This document shows positions 33,001 through 43,992 of a stretch of DNA of 64,000 nt, piece by piece. Where the stretch lies: assembly GCA_024220525.1 (NCBI GenBank), contig JAMYWO010000055.1, positions 118,553-182,552 on the forward strand, written 5' to 3'. The notes under the pieces are model-generated. The model was given only the letters and a program-made list of their open reading frames with translations. It had not been told where the DNA came from and searched no databases. Made by a program: the position numbers and the translations under genes. The stretch comes from Cochliopodium minus (taxonomy: Eukaryota > Discosea > Himatismenida > Cochliopodiidae). Each line of letters starts with the position of its first letter. Positions within the stretch are counted from its first letter, which is position 1.

Positions 33001-35436
33001 CGAGAATAGGAACATAAGGTTTTGATTTAGAAGGTTGATCATTAGATGCACCTGGATGGAATTGACTTGGTCCATTTACAATCATTTCTGCCAAATAATT
33101 CAAAACTCTGGGAACATTTTCTTTCTTTTCTTGAGCTCTTATTTGCATTTCTTCGTCAAGTTTGAGTTGGATGTTTTGTGCCTTCTTTTGAATCTCCTTT
33201 CTTTGTTGGGTTTCTTTTTCGAGAGATTTCACCCAAGTGGTGTACTTGTTTGCGTCAAACTCTTCTTCTTCGATTTTGAGTTTCAACTCACCCTTTCTGA
33301 AACTGTTTCTTTGTTTATCGACTTCATCATCACTGACTTGAAAATAACGGACTTGATCAAACATATCAAGCAACCATGGTTTATCTTTGGAAAAGTAAGG
33401 CATATCTCCTTTAGTGTTCCAAATAGGCAATGTTCTACCGATTAATTGGTACCCTCCTGGACTGTCCATACCGTAAATACACATGTAAGTACCTCCAATA
33501 CCTACTGTTCCTTCAGGTGTGAATGTACGTGCAGGATTGTATTTTGGAACTACAAGTCTTTGTCTTGGATCTACAGGTACTGCACAAGGTGCTCCAAGAT
33601 ATACATCACCAAGACCAAGGACCATGTAGCTTTTTTTAAAAAGTACAGAAAAAATAATCAAACCAATTAAATTTTTAAATTGAATTAATTATAAATTACC
33701 TTGTGTCAAAAATCATTTTTCTAACTTCTTCAGAAGTAATTCCGTTGTTTGCTGCAATGAAATCAATGTTATCAGGGAGATAGGGAGCTTCATCACGTAC
33801 AGTGGATTGATATTTTTGAATTGCAGCAAGAGACCATTGATCCCTGAAAGCCATAGGAAGATGGAGGATTCTGCTTCTGACCTTAAAGTTACTCAAGTTA
33901 CCAATTTCTTTTTCAGCAGTTTTCAAGATCTCAATGAGGTTGTTTGGAGGAAGTTTTTGACTGTCATATTGAACAAGGAGAGATCTCACACCAGGAACAG
34001 TATCAATTAATCCTTTAATCTTGTTTTCTCTCAACCATTTCTCCAAAGCGTGAATTCTCACTCTGTTGTTAAGATCCAAGAGTGGTTCTCCGTATTCTAC
34101 GAGGATGTAGTTATCTCCTCCTAATCTGTAAGAGACGGATGGAAAGTTTCCGTTTGCCTCTTGTCTGTAAGAGAGGGCTTCGATACCAAAGTTTCCAGAT
34201 TTCACGATTATTTCAGGCGAAGATACCTTTTTGAAGGATTTGATCGATTCATCTTGTTCTTTTCTCAATTTGACAGATTCTTGAACTGAAATTCGTTTAA
34301 ATCTGATTTTATCACCAGGTTTTAGCTGTCCAACTTTCCATAATTCAGCAGAAGGGATGGTGGCTGGACAAATAAATCCTCCTAGAGAAGGTCCATCTGC
34401 AGTCAAAATCACAGGATGATCACCAGTAAAGTTGATGGAACCAATTGAATAAGCATTATCGTGAAGATTAGATGGATGTGATCCTCCTTCTCCTCCATCA
34501 GGACGTGCCCATTTCATTTTTGGACCTTCTAAACGAACACCAAGTCTGCTGGCATTGTGTGAAACAGTCCAAGTGGATTCATAAAACAACTTTACGTCTT
34601 CTTCAGTCAAAAATCCTAAATCTTGTGGTCCTCCAACTACTGATACTTCCCAATCATTATTGATTTTTGGAATCAATTCGCTTGGAAGTGATTTTGGTTC
34701 ACTTTCTATGTCTGATCCAATTTCCAAGCTATCTCCTTGACGCAATTCTCTACCTTCAAATCCTCCAAATTTTCCGAGAGGAAATGTAGATTTTGATCCA
34801 AGATATTCGGGAACATTAATCCCACCTATTAAAATTTTTATTGATTAAAAGTCACGAAATTTTCATTTCAAATTTAAGAGTTTTTAGTTAAATTGTTATT
34901 GGAAATGTTAAATTTATAATATTTGTTTCTAGATTTTTCAATATTTTTGTTTCAAAATTTCGTTAATATTATTTCATATTATTTATTTTACCTCTTATAG
35001 CAAGATATGTCCTTGCACCTTCTGGTTTATCGATATTGGAACAAACCAATGTCTGTCCCTTTTTTACCTTGATTGGTTGATTGTAATTGATTTGTTGTCC
35101 ATCCAATTCTGCAACCATCGATGCACCTGTAATAGCGATTACGGTATCATTATTGAATTTGATGCTTGATCCAGAATATGTCATTTCTAATGCAGCCGCA
35201 TCTTCGCTATTACCTACGATTCTGTTGGCTATTCTGAATGAATAGGAATCCATTGGTCCAGATGGACTCACCCCAACTCTCCAGTATCCTTGTCTTCCAG
35301 GAAAATCTTGAACAAGAGAATAGAGGCCACCATTTAATATGTCGATTTTATTGCTGTAATTCTTGATTTCGCTCTTGAAGATATTTTTATTCTTGATTAT
35401 TTGCTTTATGCTCTTTTTGCTCAATATTTTTTTCAT
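30082..35436 (-). CDS. Chimeric biotin enzyme: urea-carboxylase CT + pyruvate-carboxylase CT + biotinyl domain, no biotin carboxylase
   Basis: Ten exons (34992-35436, 33700-34825, 32728-33629, 32213-32605, 31743-32063, 31482-31628, 31123-31341, 30700-30884, 30501-30627, 30082-30419) sum to exactly 1,400 codons plus stop. After a Lys-rich, acid-poor N terminus (possible organelle signal) comes AHS2 ([36 protein letters not shown]), then AHS1 ([52 protein letters not shown]), the carboxyltransferase of urea carboxylase. A charged linker leads, at [11 protein letters not shown], into a full pyruvate carboxylase transferase: [20 protein letters not shown], the carbamylated-Lys motif [16 protein letters not shown], and SGLTSQPS. 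The C terminus is a biotinyl domain with acceptor Lys in SMKMET. There is no ATP-grasp biotin carboxylase here or upstream. Likely a transcarboxylase; alternatively it uses a separate carboxylase subunit. Confidence 0.93.
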
Positions 35437-35797
35437 CTTTGATTGAGGAAAGAATTAAAATTCAGTTATAAAGGAAGTAAATTTTTTTTTTATTTTTTAT
35501 TAATTATTTTTATTAAATTGAAATCAAAAAAAGATCAAATTACATTTTGAAAGTTACAAAAGCTTAAATTTAGAAAATTGATTGAATGAATTCAAAGAAA
35601 GAAAGATAAATCCAAAACAAATTCTGGAAATTTTTCCTCGCTCTCTTTAACACTGAAAGATAATCTTGGAGGAAATTTAGCTTTCGAAAGTAAGGTTAAA
35701 AAAAGATATTCGGGTAAAATAAATTTAATGGATCAATTCAATGACAAATATAAATTACCGCAATGAACAAAAAATAAATAAAACAAATGGAAAAAGA
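35437..35797. other. Spacer between the biotin enzyme and PAC2 genes
   Basis: About 360 bp upstream of the biotin enzyme start. I looked specifically for biotin carboxylase exons (ATP-grasp motifs) and found none. Confidence 0.65.
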
Positions 35798-36741
35798 TCA
35801 GTAATACATTTGAACATCTCTTGGAGTGATACCTTTGATCAAATTGCCCCAACTGGGAGGAGCAATCCAACTGATTTTATCGCTACCACCCTTCAAAGGA
35901 ATCAGTTTGATTTTCTCCTCCAAGAGAAGGAAATGGTAGATGTGATTAGCACATCCCATAGCCTGCATGATATTCTCCCCTTCTGAACAATATTTGATGG
36001 TTTGTAAGAATGGGATGTTGTTCTTAGAGCATATCTCTCTCAAAAAGTATTGATAGGATCTCTTAGGATTGGAGATGCTTTCTATTTCCTCATCATCCTC
36101 TATTCTTTCCCATCTAAGATTCTGATTGATTTCCTTGTAGGTTTTATCTGAGATATAGTGAAAGAGGAAATCGGAAAGCTCTGGATTTTGTGTGAGTGCA
36201 GAATCCGAGGAGGAGATGAGGATGATCTTCTTGAATTGATTTTCTTTGATCCATTTGAACAAATTTTCAGTGAATTTATTAATTCTATTTTTAGCAAATG
36301 GTGATCTTTGTTGTATGAATGTTATTTTATTCTTTTCATCTTGGAATACTTTTTTTTGAAGAATTTTTTAATCAATTTTACTATTTATTTTTTACTATTT
36401 TCAAATTACCTTCGATATTCAAAGATAATATTCCTGTTTTAGGTTCACAATATGCATCATTTCCTACCAATGGCAAAACATTCACATCATCAATATATCC
36501 AACTCTTTTCAACCCAAATGTTGAAATGAAAAGATCAATAGACAATTGTCTTTGAAAAATATGATTTAATAAAACCAAATATGATTGTAAATAATTCATT
36601 CATACCCTATATTTCCTATTTATTTTGATATGTTAAATATATCAAAAAAATTTGAAGATTAGAATCACCTATAGTTAAAGCTGGTAAAATAAGAATGTTA
36701 TCTTGAAAATTTAGTTTCTCTTTTGAAATAACAAATGACAT
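35798..36741 (-). CDS. PSMG2: Proteasome assembly chaperone 2 (PAC2/PSMG2)
   Basis: Four exons give 257 residues: 36669-36741, a 10-nt micro-exon at 36606-36615, 36410-36549 and 35798-36348. The micro-exon supplies N-I-G, giving LPALTIGNIGQLSIDLFIST, the diagnostic PAC2 motif. Further hallmarks are VGYIDDVNVLPLVGNDAY, KIILISSSDSAL and a C-terminal hydrophobic segment. PAC2 pairs with PAC1 to build the 20S proteasome alpha ring. Without the tiny exon the reading frame cannot be closed; with it the total length is an exact multiple of three. Confidence 0.88.
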
Positions 36742-36872
36742 TTTTTTTTATTTTTTTTTTTTACTAACAGAAAAGAATTTGCTTCATAATTAAAATAGAA
36801 CAAAGGCAAGAAAGAAATACAGAAAAAGATTAGGTTTATTTAAAATCATCATTATTTGACAAATACTCTTTA

Positions 36873-37862
36873 TTATTTACTGTTATTATTTTTTCTTTTT
36901 CTCTTCTTTTTATTATTTTGTTGGGCCTTATGTTCTTGGGGAATCTCCTTCAAATCCTTGATGGAGAACAATCTCTCGGCCCTTTGAACCAAAGTACCTC
37001 CACATTTAGCGCCCATTTTCTCCAAAAGAGATTTCAAAGTCTCTAATCCCAAAGATTCCAATTCCTTGGAACTATTGTATTTGGAAAGATCAATATCAGA
37101 TATATTATCTTTGCTATTTTCTTTTATATCAATCTTTTCTGGTGTATTTTCTTTTATTTCGTTGATAATTTTGATATTTTGATCATTCTTATTATCATCA
37201 ATCTCCTGCTTTTCATCTACATCTTGTTTATCATCATTATCCTGTTTATCATTGAGATCATCCTTACCATTCTCTAATTTCTCCATCTTCCTCTTCTTCT
37301 TAGACAATAAGATTCCCTTCTTAAGAGATTCGGTGATTTTATTCTTGACACCCTTCGTTTCACTTGTAAAAGAGTTTAAAGTTTGCTCTTTCAATTTCTT
37401 TTTGTTCTGTTGCTCAACATATTTCATTCCCATCTTCTCATCATGAGATTCATCCCTCACATTCTCAACCCATTCCTTCAAACTCTTCTCCCCTTCAACA
37501 TGTCTCAACCTTCTACCACTGAGATCTCTACATGCATCTTTATTCGTCACTCTATTCACTTTCACTCCTTTTGGTCCTCCTCTAAGCAAACTTCCAAATC
37601 CTCCTTTACCTCCTTTCAATGGCAGATTCAGATGTATTGGCCCTATCCATCCCTCTTTGTTATTATTATCAATTATCATTTCTTTATGATCTCTGCATAT
37701 CGATTGCAATTGTTTTCCATTGTAATCCAATCTCATCATCTCCATAGGAATATTATATTTTTTGTTTATATGTTCCAAAATATCGTTATATAACTTTCCA
37801 TAATCTATTTCCCCAAGATTAATTAGAAATGATCCCAATAAACCATCAATTAATATTTGCAT
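36873..37862 (-). CDS. SDE2: SDE2 homologue (ubiquitin-like precursor, splicing/replication factor)
   Basis: Intronless, 329 residues. An N-terminal ubiquitin-like domain of about 85 residues ends in [17 protein letters not shown]. The GG-KGG site is where SDE2 precursors are cut to release the active C-terminal part, which begins with Lys. The conserved [20 protein letters not shown] box follows, then a Lys/Asp-rich low-complexity middle and a C-terminal SAP-like helix pair ([25 protein letters not shown]). In yeast and human the protein is linked to splicing of certain introns and genome stability. Strong match; size is normal. Confidence 0.93.
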   Translation of the reverse strand: MQILIDGLLGSFLINLGEIDYGKLYNDILEHINKKYNIPMEMMRLDYNGKQLQSICRDHKEMIIDNNNKEGWIGPIHLNLPLKGGKGGFGSLLRGGPKGVKVNRVTNKDACRDLSGRRLRHVEGEKSLKEWVENVRDESHDEKMGMKYVEQQNKKKLKEQTLNSFTSETKGVKNKITESLKKGILLSKKKRKMEKLENGKDDLNDKQDNDDKQDVDEKQEIDDNKNDQNIKIINEIKENTPEKIDIKENSKDNISDIDLSKYNSSKELESLGLETLKSLLEKMGAKCGGTLVQRAERLFSIKDLKEIPQEHKAQQNNKKKRKRKNNNSK

Positions 37863-37948
37863 TATCTATTTCAATAAAACAGTTTCAATTTTTTTTTATT
37901 ATTTTGAAAGGAATAATAATTAACCTTTCTTGATTTAATTTTAAAAAA

Positions 37949-38605
37949 ATGAAATCAATTAAACAATTCACCATCATTTACCTCAATAATATAAATACAA
38001 TAGATACTAAAATGCATATTATATCAATTAAAAGTTTGGAGGAACTAATTAGAGAAAAATTAAAAATTAGTCCACAATACTCAGTTATTTTGAGCTTTGA
38101 ATTGATAAAAGTCTTTGAAAATGAGAAGATTTTTGATGAAAAAGAAATATTGGAAGTATTAAATTCAATGCCTGAGAAAATAGTCATTTATGTTGATATC
38201 AATGAATTGGATGTAAAATGGGAAGAAAAAAAAATATTCAAATCATTTATAATTTCATTTTAGGATTCAATTGACTTGTTTTTTGGAGGGAAACAATACA
38301 TCTTTCCTCTAGATTCGATTAATCTTATGGATTTTAAAGATTTTGTTGAGAAAATTAAAAATATATTGGAAATAGAAGAATTCAAAATTGAAAATTTATT
38401 ATGTTGTTGGAATGAGAAAAATTATTTCAGAGATGATATTTTACCCAAAATCAAGAAATATAAATCAGATTGTTCATTATTTTACTTCACAAAGAATGAA
38501 AATGTGATTAAAAATAAGGTAATGGATAGAAAAAAAAATTTTTTCACATTAACTCTTTTATTTTTGACATAGAGGAAAGAGATAACTCAAGATAATGTAA
38601 ATTAA
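37949..38605 (+). CDS. Tandem ubiquitin-like-fold protein, paralogue B
   Basis: Three phase-0 exons (37949-38212, 38264-38518, 38573-38605) give 183 residues. It is the full-length relative of the truncated protein at 5118-5884: shared are KIVIYVDI, the YIFPLDS turn, DFKDFVEKIKNIL and a terminal strand CSLFYFTK. The two halves look like successive beta-grasp units. No known family recognised. It lies 85 bp upstream of, and on the same strand as, the AAA/PD-(D/E)XK gene, and head-to-head with SDE2. Confidence 0.65.
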
Positions 38606-38689
38606 ATAATATTATTAAAATCACATTAATCTTTGATCTTTTGAAAGGAACACAAAAAGCCTAAAACACAACAAATAAAAACAACCAAA

Positions 38690-40917
38690 ATGCTTCTTTG
38701 TGAATACCTGCCTCAAGGAGATACAATTTTCAAGGTATTAATTAAAATGGAAAAAAAAAAATTACCCCATTAAAGGAACAGATTATATTAATCATCCTTA
38801 TGATAAAATAAATTCCAGATAAAGTAAATTTTGTTTTTTTTTGTAAGAATAATAGTTTAATAATTTTATAAATTAAGGATATCAGAATGAAAAAACAATT
38901 TTATGCAGATAAAACTGAAATTCTTTCGGTCATTTGTAAAGTCAGAAACACTTTGTACTACGAGACATCCAGTTTCGGAAAATCTCTGACACTTAGCACA
39001 GTGGATACTTTTTTCAATTGCAACACAACCAAAGTAGAATTTATAGAAATGTTTAAAGATTTGAAAATCTGGGAGTGTGGTATTGGTGAAGAAGGAGAGA
39101 ATGATGACGAAGAAGTTTTCGGAAATCTTAAAACTTATTTTGGTGCATGTAGCTCTTACATTCTCTCCCTAAAATTGTGTATATCTTTTGATTATATTGG
39201 TAGTTCAGATGATTACATGAAGACACTTTCGAAAACTCTGTTTTCTTCTTTGAAATCTTTTTGTAGAACATATAGTTTCCCACAAAAAGGCCTTGTTGAA
39301 GAGAGTTTTGAGCAGTCCCTTTTTCATATACTCGAACAAACAACTGGCTCAAATTTGATTATCATGATTGATGAATTTGATTATTTTTTTAATTATCATT
39401 TTTTCAACAAAGATTATCCGTCTGAAACAAACTTAACCGAGAAAATAAATCAATTTGGCCCAATTAAGTCTACCATAACCAAGTTTCTCACCATTCTGAA
39501 GAGTAGGCAATCCCATTTTTCTTTCAAACTTCTTTGTTTTGGTGTCCACCCTCTTTTATATGGATACGTTTCTTTGGCAAATATGTTCACAGTATTCAAG
39601 CCAAAACAAAGAATTGGCTTATTAGAAAAGGACATTAGATTAGCAATCAAGGGGATGCAGGTCATTTCCAAAAAAAAATTTGGGGGGATCAGGCAAACAA
39701 CCAATTCTTTTGATGTGGAAAATCAGAAAGAAGAAGATTTTTTGATTGATTTTTTGAAGAGATTTTACAATGGCTACAAATATTTTGATGATGAAGAATC
39801 CTACTTTAATTCCGCATTGACACTTAAATTTCTCTTTAAATATTACAATGAGGAGACTTCTCGCAAAAAGATTCTTCAACTTTCTCTTCTTAAAAAGGAG
39901 TTTGATGTTTTTAATGGGGGATTCCTTGAACAAGTTGTAAATATTGCGGAAGAGTCGTCTTCAAAAATACCTTCTTCTCTCTTAAAATTCCTCATTACTT
40001 ACGAACCGCTTTGTATTGAAGAAATCATAAATTTGAAATTGGGAAACACAATCACTGTTCCAAATTTTAGATCCGAAAAAATTGCATTTGCCAAGGAGGG
40101 TGAAAATAAGTCTGAAAAGAAACTCTTAGTTTATTTGGTGATGTACCACAGTGGGTTGATTACCATTGATGCTGAGAGAAACGTAGAAGTTAATGGGAAA
40201 GAAATTATAATGGTTGACATTAAAGTACCCAACATTTATGTAAAGCTCCAACTTAACTTTGAAAAACTTCTCATAAAGAATATACCCATTGGAGATCTTA
40301 TTAAGACTTTTTTCTCTTCTCCCACTACTATTAACTGTAGGGAATTGTTTCAACACATTTTCCAAACTTATTTTCCTGTTGCCACAGATAATGATGGGGA
40401 AGATAGAATTTGCAACGTGATTAAAATGATTTTCGATTTTGGAATGAACTACTTCAGATGCAATGACACTCAGATTGATTTCGAACACAAGATCAATAAT
40501 CATTATCACACTTCTACTAGATCCCGCAGAATTGATTTATTTATTAAGCCTGGGTCTGATGATGGGAAACAAATTTTCATCGAATTAAAAAGAGTTCGAC
40601 CCAACGTTATCAACCAATCTGAATTGATGAAAGCAAGAAACGATGAGGATGTCAAAAACTTGTCATATGGAGGAAATTTTAGAAACAAAACAGTGCTTTT
40701 ACATAAGATCTTTAGTGATGAAGGAGACTACAACAAAAGTCCTTTTCAAGTTTGTGAGACAATCAGAGATGTAGAAAAAAGTGCCCTCAATCAACTTAAA
40801 CATTACAAAAAACTTTCTCTCCAAAAGACCGAAATACCCTCAAAGACAAAGATATATTGTTTTTCTCTCGTTCATTATAATAAGCAGGGAGTCCTTGTTA
40901 ATCACTTGGATTTTTAA
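38690..40917 (+). CDS. AAA-ATPase-like / PD-(D/E)XK nuclease protein
   Basis: Two exons (38690-38734, 38878-40917) give 694 residues. The N terminus FKDIRMKKQFYADKTE is the entry motif of the AAA-ATPase-like family common in bacteria and some fungi and protists. The P-loop is SSFGKSLTLST (family form RRFGKSLLLST) and Walker B is LIIMIDEFD. A helical middle region follows (FLKRFYNGYKYF). The C-terminal nuclease fold shows IDLFIKPGSDDGKQ, IFIELKRVR (D...E-x-K) and a late strand IYCFSLVHYN. Members are often horizontally spread and their role is unsettled; nuclease activity is inferred from the motif. Intron presence shows it is settled in this genome. Confidence 0.82.
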
Positions 40918-41057
40918 TCAATTAAAGTTTAAAAATATTATATTTGGTAATCAATTCAAAAATAAAATTTTTAATTCCCTTGTTATAAAGTTCTGAATGT
41001 TTATTTTTTTTTAATTTCAAATGAATTTGTTTAAAATTTCTCATTTGTGTTAAAGAA

Positions 41058-41138
41058 TGTACGGAGAGATAGTTAGCGACCCTCTGGACGAAGAACGGGA
41101 AAAATATTTCAAATTCTTAGCAAAACTAATTTTTTTTT
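41058..41138 (+). other. Short coding-like orphan segment
   Basis: ATG at 41058 opens MYGEIVSDPLDEEREKYF and about eight more residues with codon-like composition, then runs into a T tract that is the 3' end of the kelch gene on the other strand. It may be a stray exon or a remnant of another gene. No stop-bounded product can be defined. Confidence 0.25.
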
Positions 41139-42606
41139 TTATTTTTTGTCTTTTTTGTTTCTTTTTTTTCTATCTTTATCTTTCTTTTGTTTTTTATCAC
41201 TATCTTTGTTTCTTTTATTCGATTTTGAATTTGTAGTGAGAAAATTAATGTGCGGATTCTTCTGAACAAAATCAATCTCCAATTGTTTGTTTTCTTCTAT
41301 CACTTTTTCATCAGTTGAAAAAAAAGTACATTCGTTAGAAAGGGGAGAATATTCAATGATAACTTCTCTATTTTCAACATTTCTTGCATACAAGAAGATT
41401 TTGTCTTTATGTGGAAAAGCAAAAAAATCTTTCAAAAAAGTAAAACGAAAGCTTTCATAGTGACAGTCCCACTTTTTTTCTTTTAGATCTAAGAAGTGGA
41501 TATCAGGACAAGAAGAACAAGAAGTGTGCTCACCTAATAGAGTAAATAATTTGTTAAAATTTTTTTAAAAGGATCTTGAAAAAGAAACCTCCAAAAACAT
41601 AAAAATATCTGTCATTGAAAATTGCTCCTACGTGTGCGTACCTAATAATTTTTAAAAATTAAAATTAAGAGAAAATTTTTTTCTTAGAAGAAGTTACCTT
41701 GCAGGAACGTTACATTTAGGCAATTCATTCCATAATTTATTTTTGATATCAAATCTATTAAATTAGTGAAAAAAAAAATTTTTTTAAATAAATATTGAAA
41801 AAACGAATTATTACAACCAACAATCTACCAACCACTGGGGATTAAGATGACAAGTCCCTCCATGGATTAACAGGTGTCCATTATAAATATTAATTGAAGA
41901 TCCACGGCGTTCGATTGGGTTTTCCTCAGTTAATGGTGTGAGGCTGCTCATTGAAGGATTTTTGTGGTTAAAATTTATCTCAAATACTTTTCCTTTGTCT
42001 AATCTTTAATAAAATTTAAAAATATATTGTTAAATTCAATCTGAAATTTCGAAATTAAAGTTTTTTTTTTTCTTACATATAAATGCAATTTTCATAATAA
42101 ACACAATTAATTTTTCCTATTTTCTTTTTAAAAAAATCAGGTTTCAAAGGCATCTCATTAGAATTCAATTTGCCCAAATCAATGTCAAAGATATATTTCT
42201 TATGATTAACATTATTTCCTATTTCCCCTTGATCATTGAAGATTTCGAACATCGTTATTGTTTCCAAATGGCATTCGACTCTTTGATTTAATATATTTTG
42301 TTTTTTCCACTCTATTATCTCACAAATGTTTTTGAGAGGTAAATTATTCTCAATTGGATAGAATATTATAGATTGAAGATGTTCTTCTTTATTCTTTCCA
42401 AAAAGGAAGGTGAATATATAGTTTATGATCACTTTCGGCAAAATTTTGGCGTGAGATTTCTTTCCTTTTTCCTTGTCCAAAACTTCCATGAATGTTTTGA
42501 GTTGATCATAGACACTGAACCATTTTTCTTTTTTATTTCTCAAAATGATATCTTTTCCATTTTTCTGTATACTTGCTAATTTCTCAAAAAAATCGACATT
42601 CTTCAT
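41139..42606 (-). CDS. Kelch-repeat protein
   Basis: Five exons (42077-42606, 41815-42003, 41698-41754, 41589-41641, 41139-41533) give 407 residues in frame. The N-terminal 170 residues are helical without a recognised domain. Kelch motifs follow: SINIYNGHLLIHGG, a KLWNELPKCNVP strand, YAHVGAIFNDRYFYVFGG, and FLDLKEKKWDC. At least two clear blades, perhaps four. The C terminus is extremely Lys/Asp-rich (KKDKDRKKRNKKDKK), perhaps nuclear. Partner unknown. Confidence 0.75.
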
Positions 42607-42682
42607 TTTTTTTTTTTTAACTAAAGAAAACTCAATATCGAAAATTTTTTTTTTATTGAAAACACTTTAAACAACATTCTTC

Positions 42683-43493
42683 TCAAAACAAAAAACAGTT
42701 TTTGTTTTTTTCGATCTTATTGTCATTTTGGATGCTATCTTTCTTCTTTATGATTAGTCGAAACAGATCCTCGAATATCTTAGTGTTGTTTAAGCCAGTC
42801 ATTGAAGAAGTCTCAATATATGTGAAGTTCCATTTTTTAGCAAACTCAGCTCCTTCTTCGAAAGGAACACTTCTCATATCTTCAAGATCTAATTTAGTTC
42901 CTGCGACCACACAAGGGAAATCATCTGAATTCTTTATTTGTGCTATTTCATCCCTTATTTCATCCAGTTCTCTCAAACTTGGTTTTGATATCAAAGAAAA
43001 AACTAATATGAATCCGTGTGCTTTTTTGTAATACAACTTTTATCAATAATTTAGTTCAATTTTAAAAGAATTTTTACTTTTTTTTATGTTTTGTTTTCTT
43101 TCAATTTTTTTTTTACTTTTCTCATTGTCAAGTTTTCTTGTGAATTTGTTGTATCCAAAATTTCTAGGCAACATTTTATATTATCTATTTCCACATATTT
43201 TCGATAGCTATCTTCCAATGTTGGATCATCTTCAAAAAAAAAATTTAAAATTTTTAATTTCCTCTTGATTGAGAGTTATTAGGAATACAATCGGGATTAC
43301 ATTTTCCTCCAAAAGATTGAAAAATATATTGAGTTGTTAAACATGATTTTCCTTTCCATTCAAATTCAGAAAAATTTGATTGATTAGTTTTGATTGAATT
43401 AAAACGAATTTAATCGTATAATAATCTTTGTTATTAATCACCTGCACCAAGAGATCCTAATACGATTATATAATACGTGGAAGGAGCAATCAT
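42683..43493 (-). CDS. Ras-family small GTPase 2, altered Gly12, Gly60 and Gln61 positions
   Basis: Four exons (43442-43493, 43301-43351, 43117-43229, 42683-43036) give 189 residues. G1 is LGSLGAGKSCL, so the Gly12 position is Leu. Switch I is FGGKYDPTLEDSYRKY, clearly Ras-like. G3 is LDTTNSQENLTMR against DTAGQEEY in Ras: Ala59, Gly60 and Gln61 are all changed. G4 is TKLD rather than NKxD; G5 is ETSSMT. The C terminus is Lys-rich and ends CFLF. Close to the GTPase at 26028-26708 (shared REEG/FEEGAEFAKKWNF block). Predicted unable to hydrolyse GTP normally; it may be a constitutively bound or nucleotide-locked signalling protein. Confidence 0.85.
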
Positions 43494-43992
43494 TTTTTTT
43501 TATTAAATTCACAATGAAATAATCAACATATATCAAAATAAAAGAGGAAATCACAAGTGACATGCATTATATTGTTGTTGAATTGAATTTTCGATTTTAA
43601 AAGAATTATGGATAAATAAATAAATAAAAAAAAATGAAAGTTTCTCACAATGAATTTGAGATTCCTTTTAAGAAATTCTCACTCAAAGAAGGAGATGATC
43701 TTGATGAATAGAAATTGAAGACTCTTCCAACATCTCACAGATGGAACAAAAGAGCTTGATGAAAACAGCATGCATAAATATATAGAATGTTTCATTTATT
43801 CATTTTCATTAAATAAATACGTAAATAATGAAGAGAATCAGGTATAATTCAAAAGCAAAAAAAAATTTATTTTTAAAATTTCTCTTTTAAAGGATGAATT
43901 GTTTCTATATTTTTTATTTTTTTTTAAAAATTTTTTCAAATAAACAAAATTTTTGACAGTTCAATCAAATTTTTGATAAAAGCGAATACATT
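43494..43992. other. Intergenic stretch with a 25-codon ORF
   Basis: About 500 bp. An ATG near 43634 opens MKVSHNEFEIPFKKFSLKEG and five more codons before a stop; it could be a lost first exon of the F-box gene. Otherwise AT-rich with nothing recognised. Confidence 0.35.

Noticed and set aside
30082-35436. Bacterial contamination as the source of the biotin enzyme
   Set aside because: Nine introns with the same AT-rich borders as neighbouring host genes interrupt it, and the exons sum to one frame.
35437-36900. A possible upstream biotin carboxylase domain for the chimeric biotin enzyme
   Set aside because: The upstream sequence holds only a spacer and the complete PAC2 gene; no ATP-grasp or EVNPRLQ-type motifs were seen on either strand.
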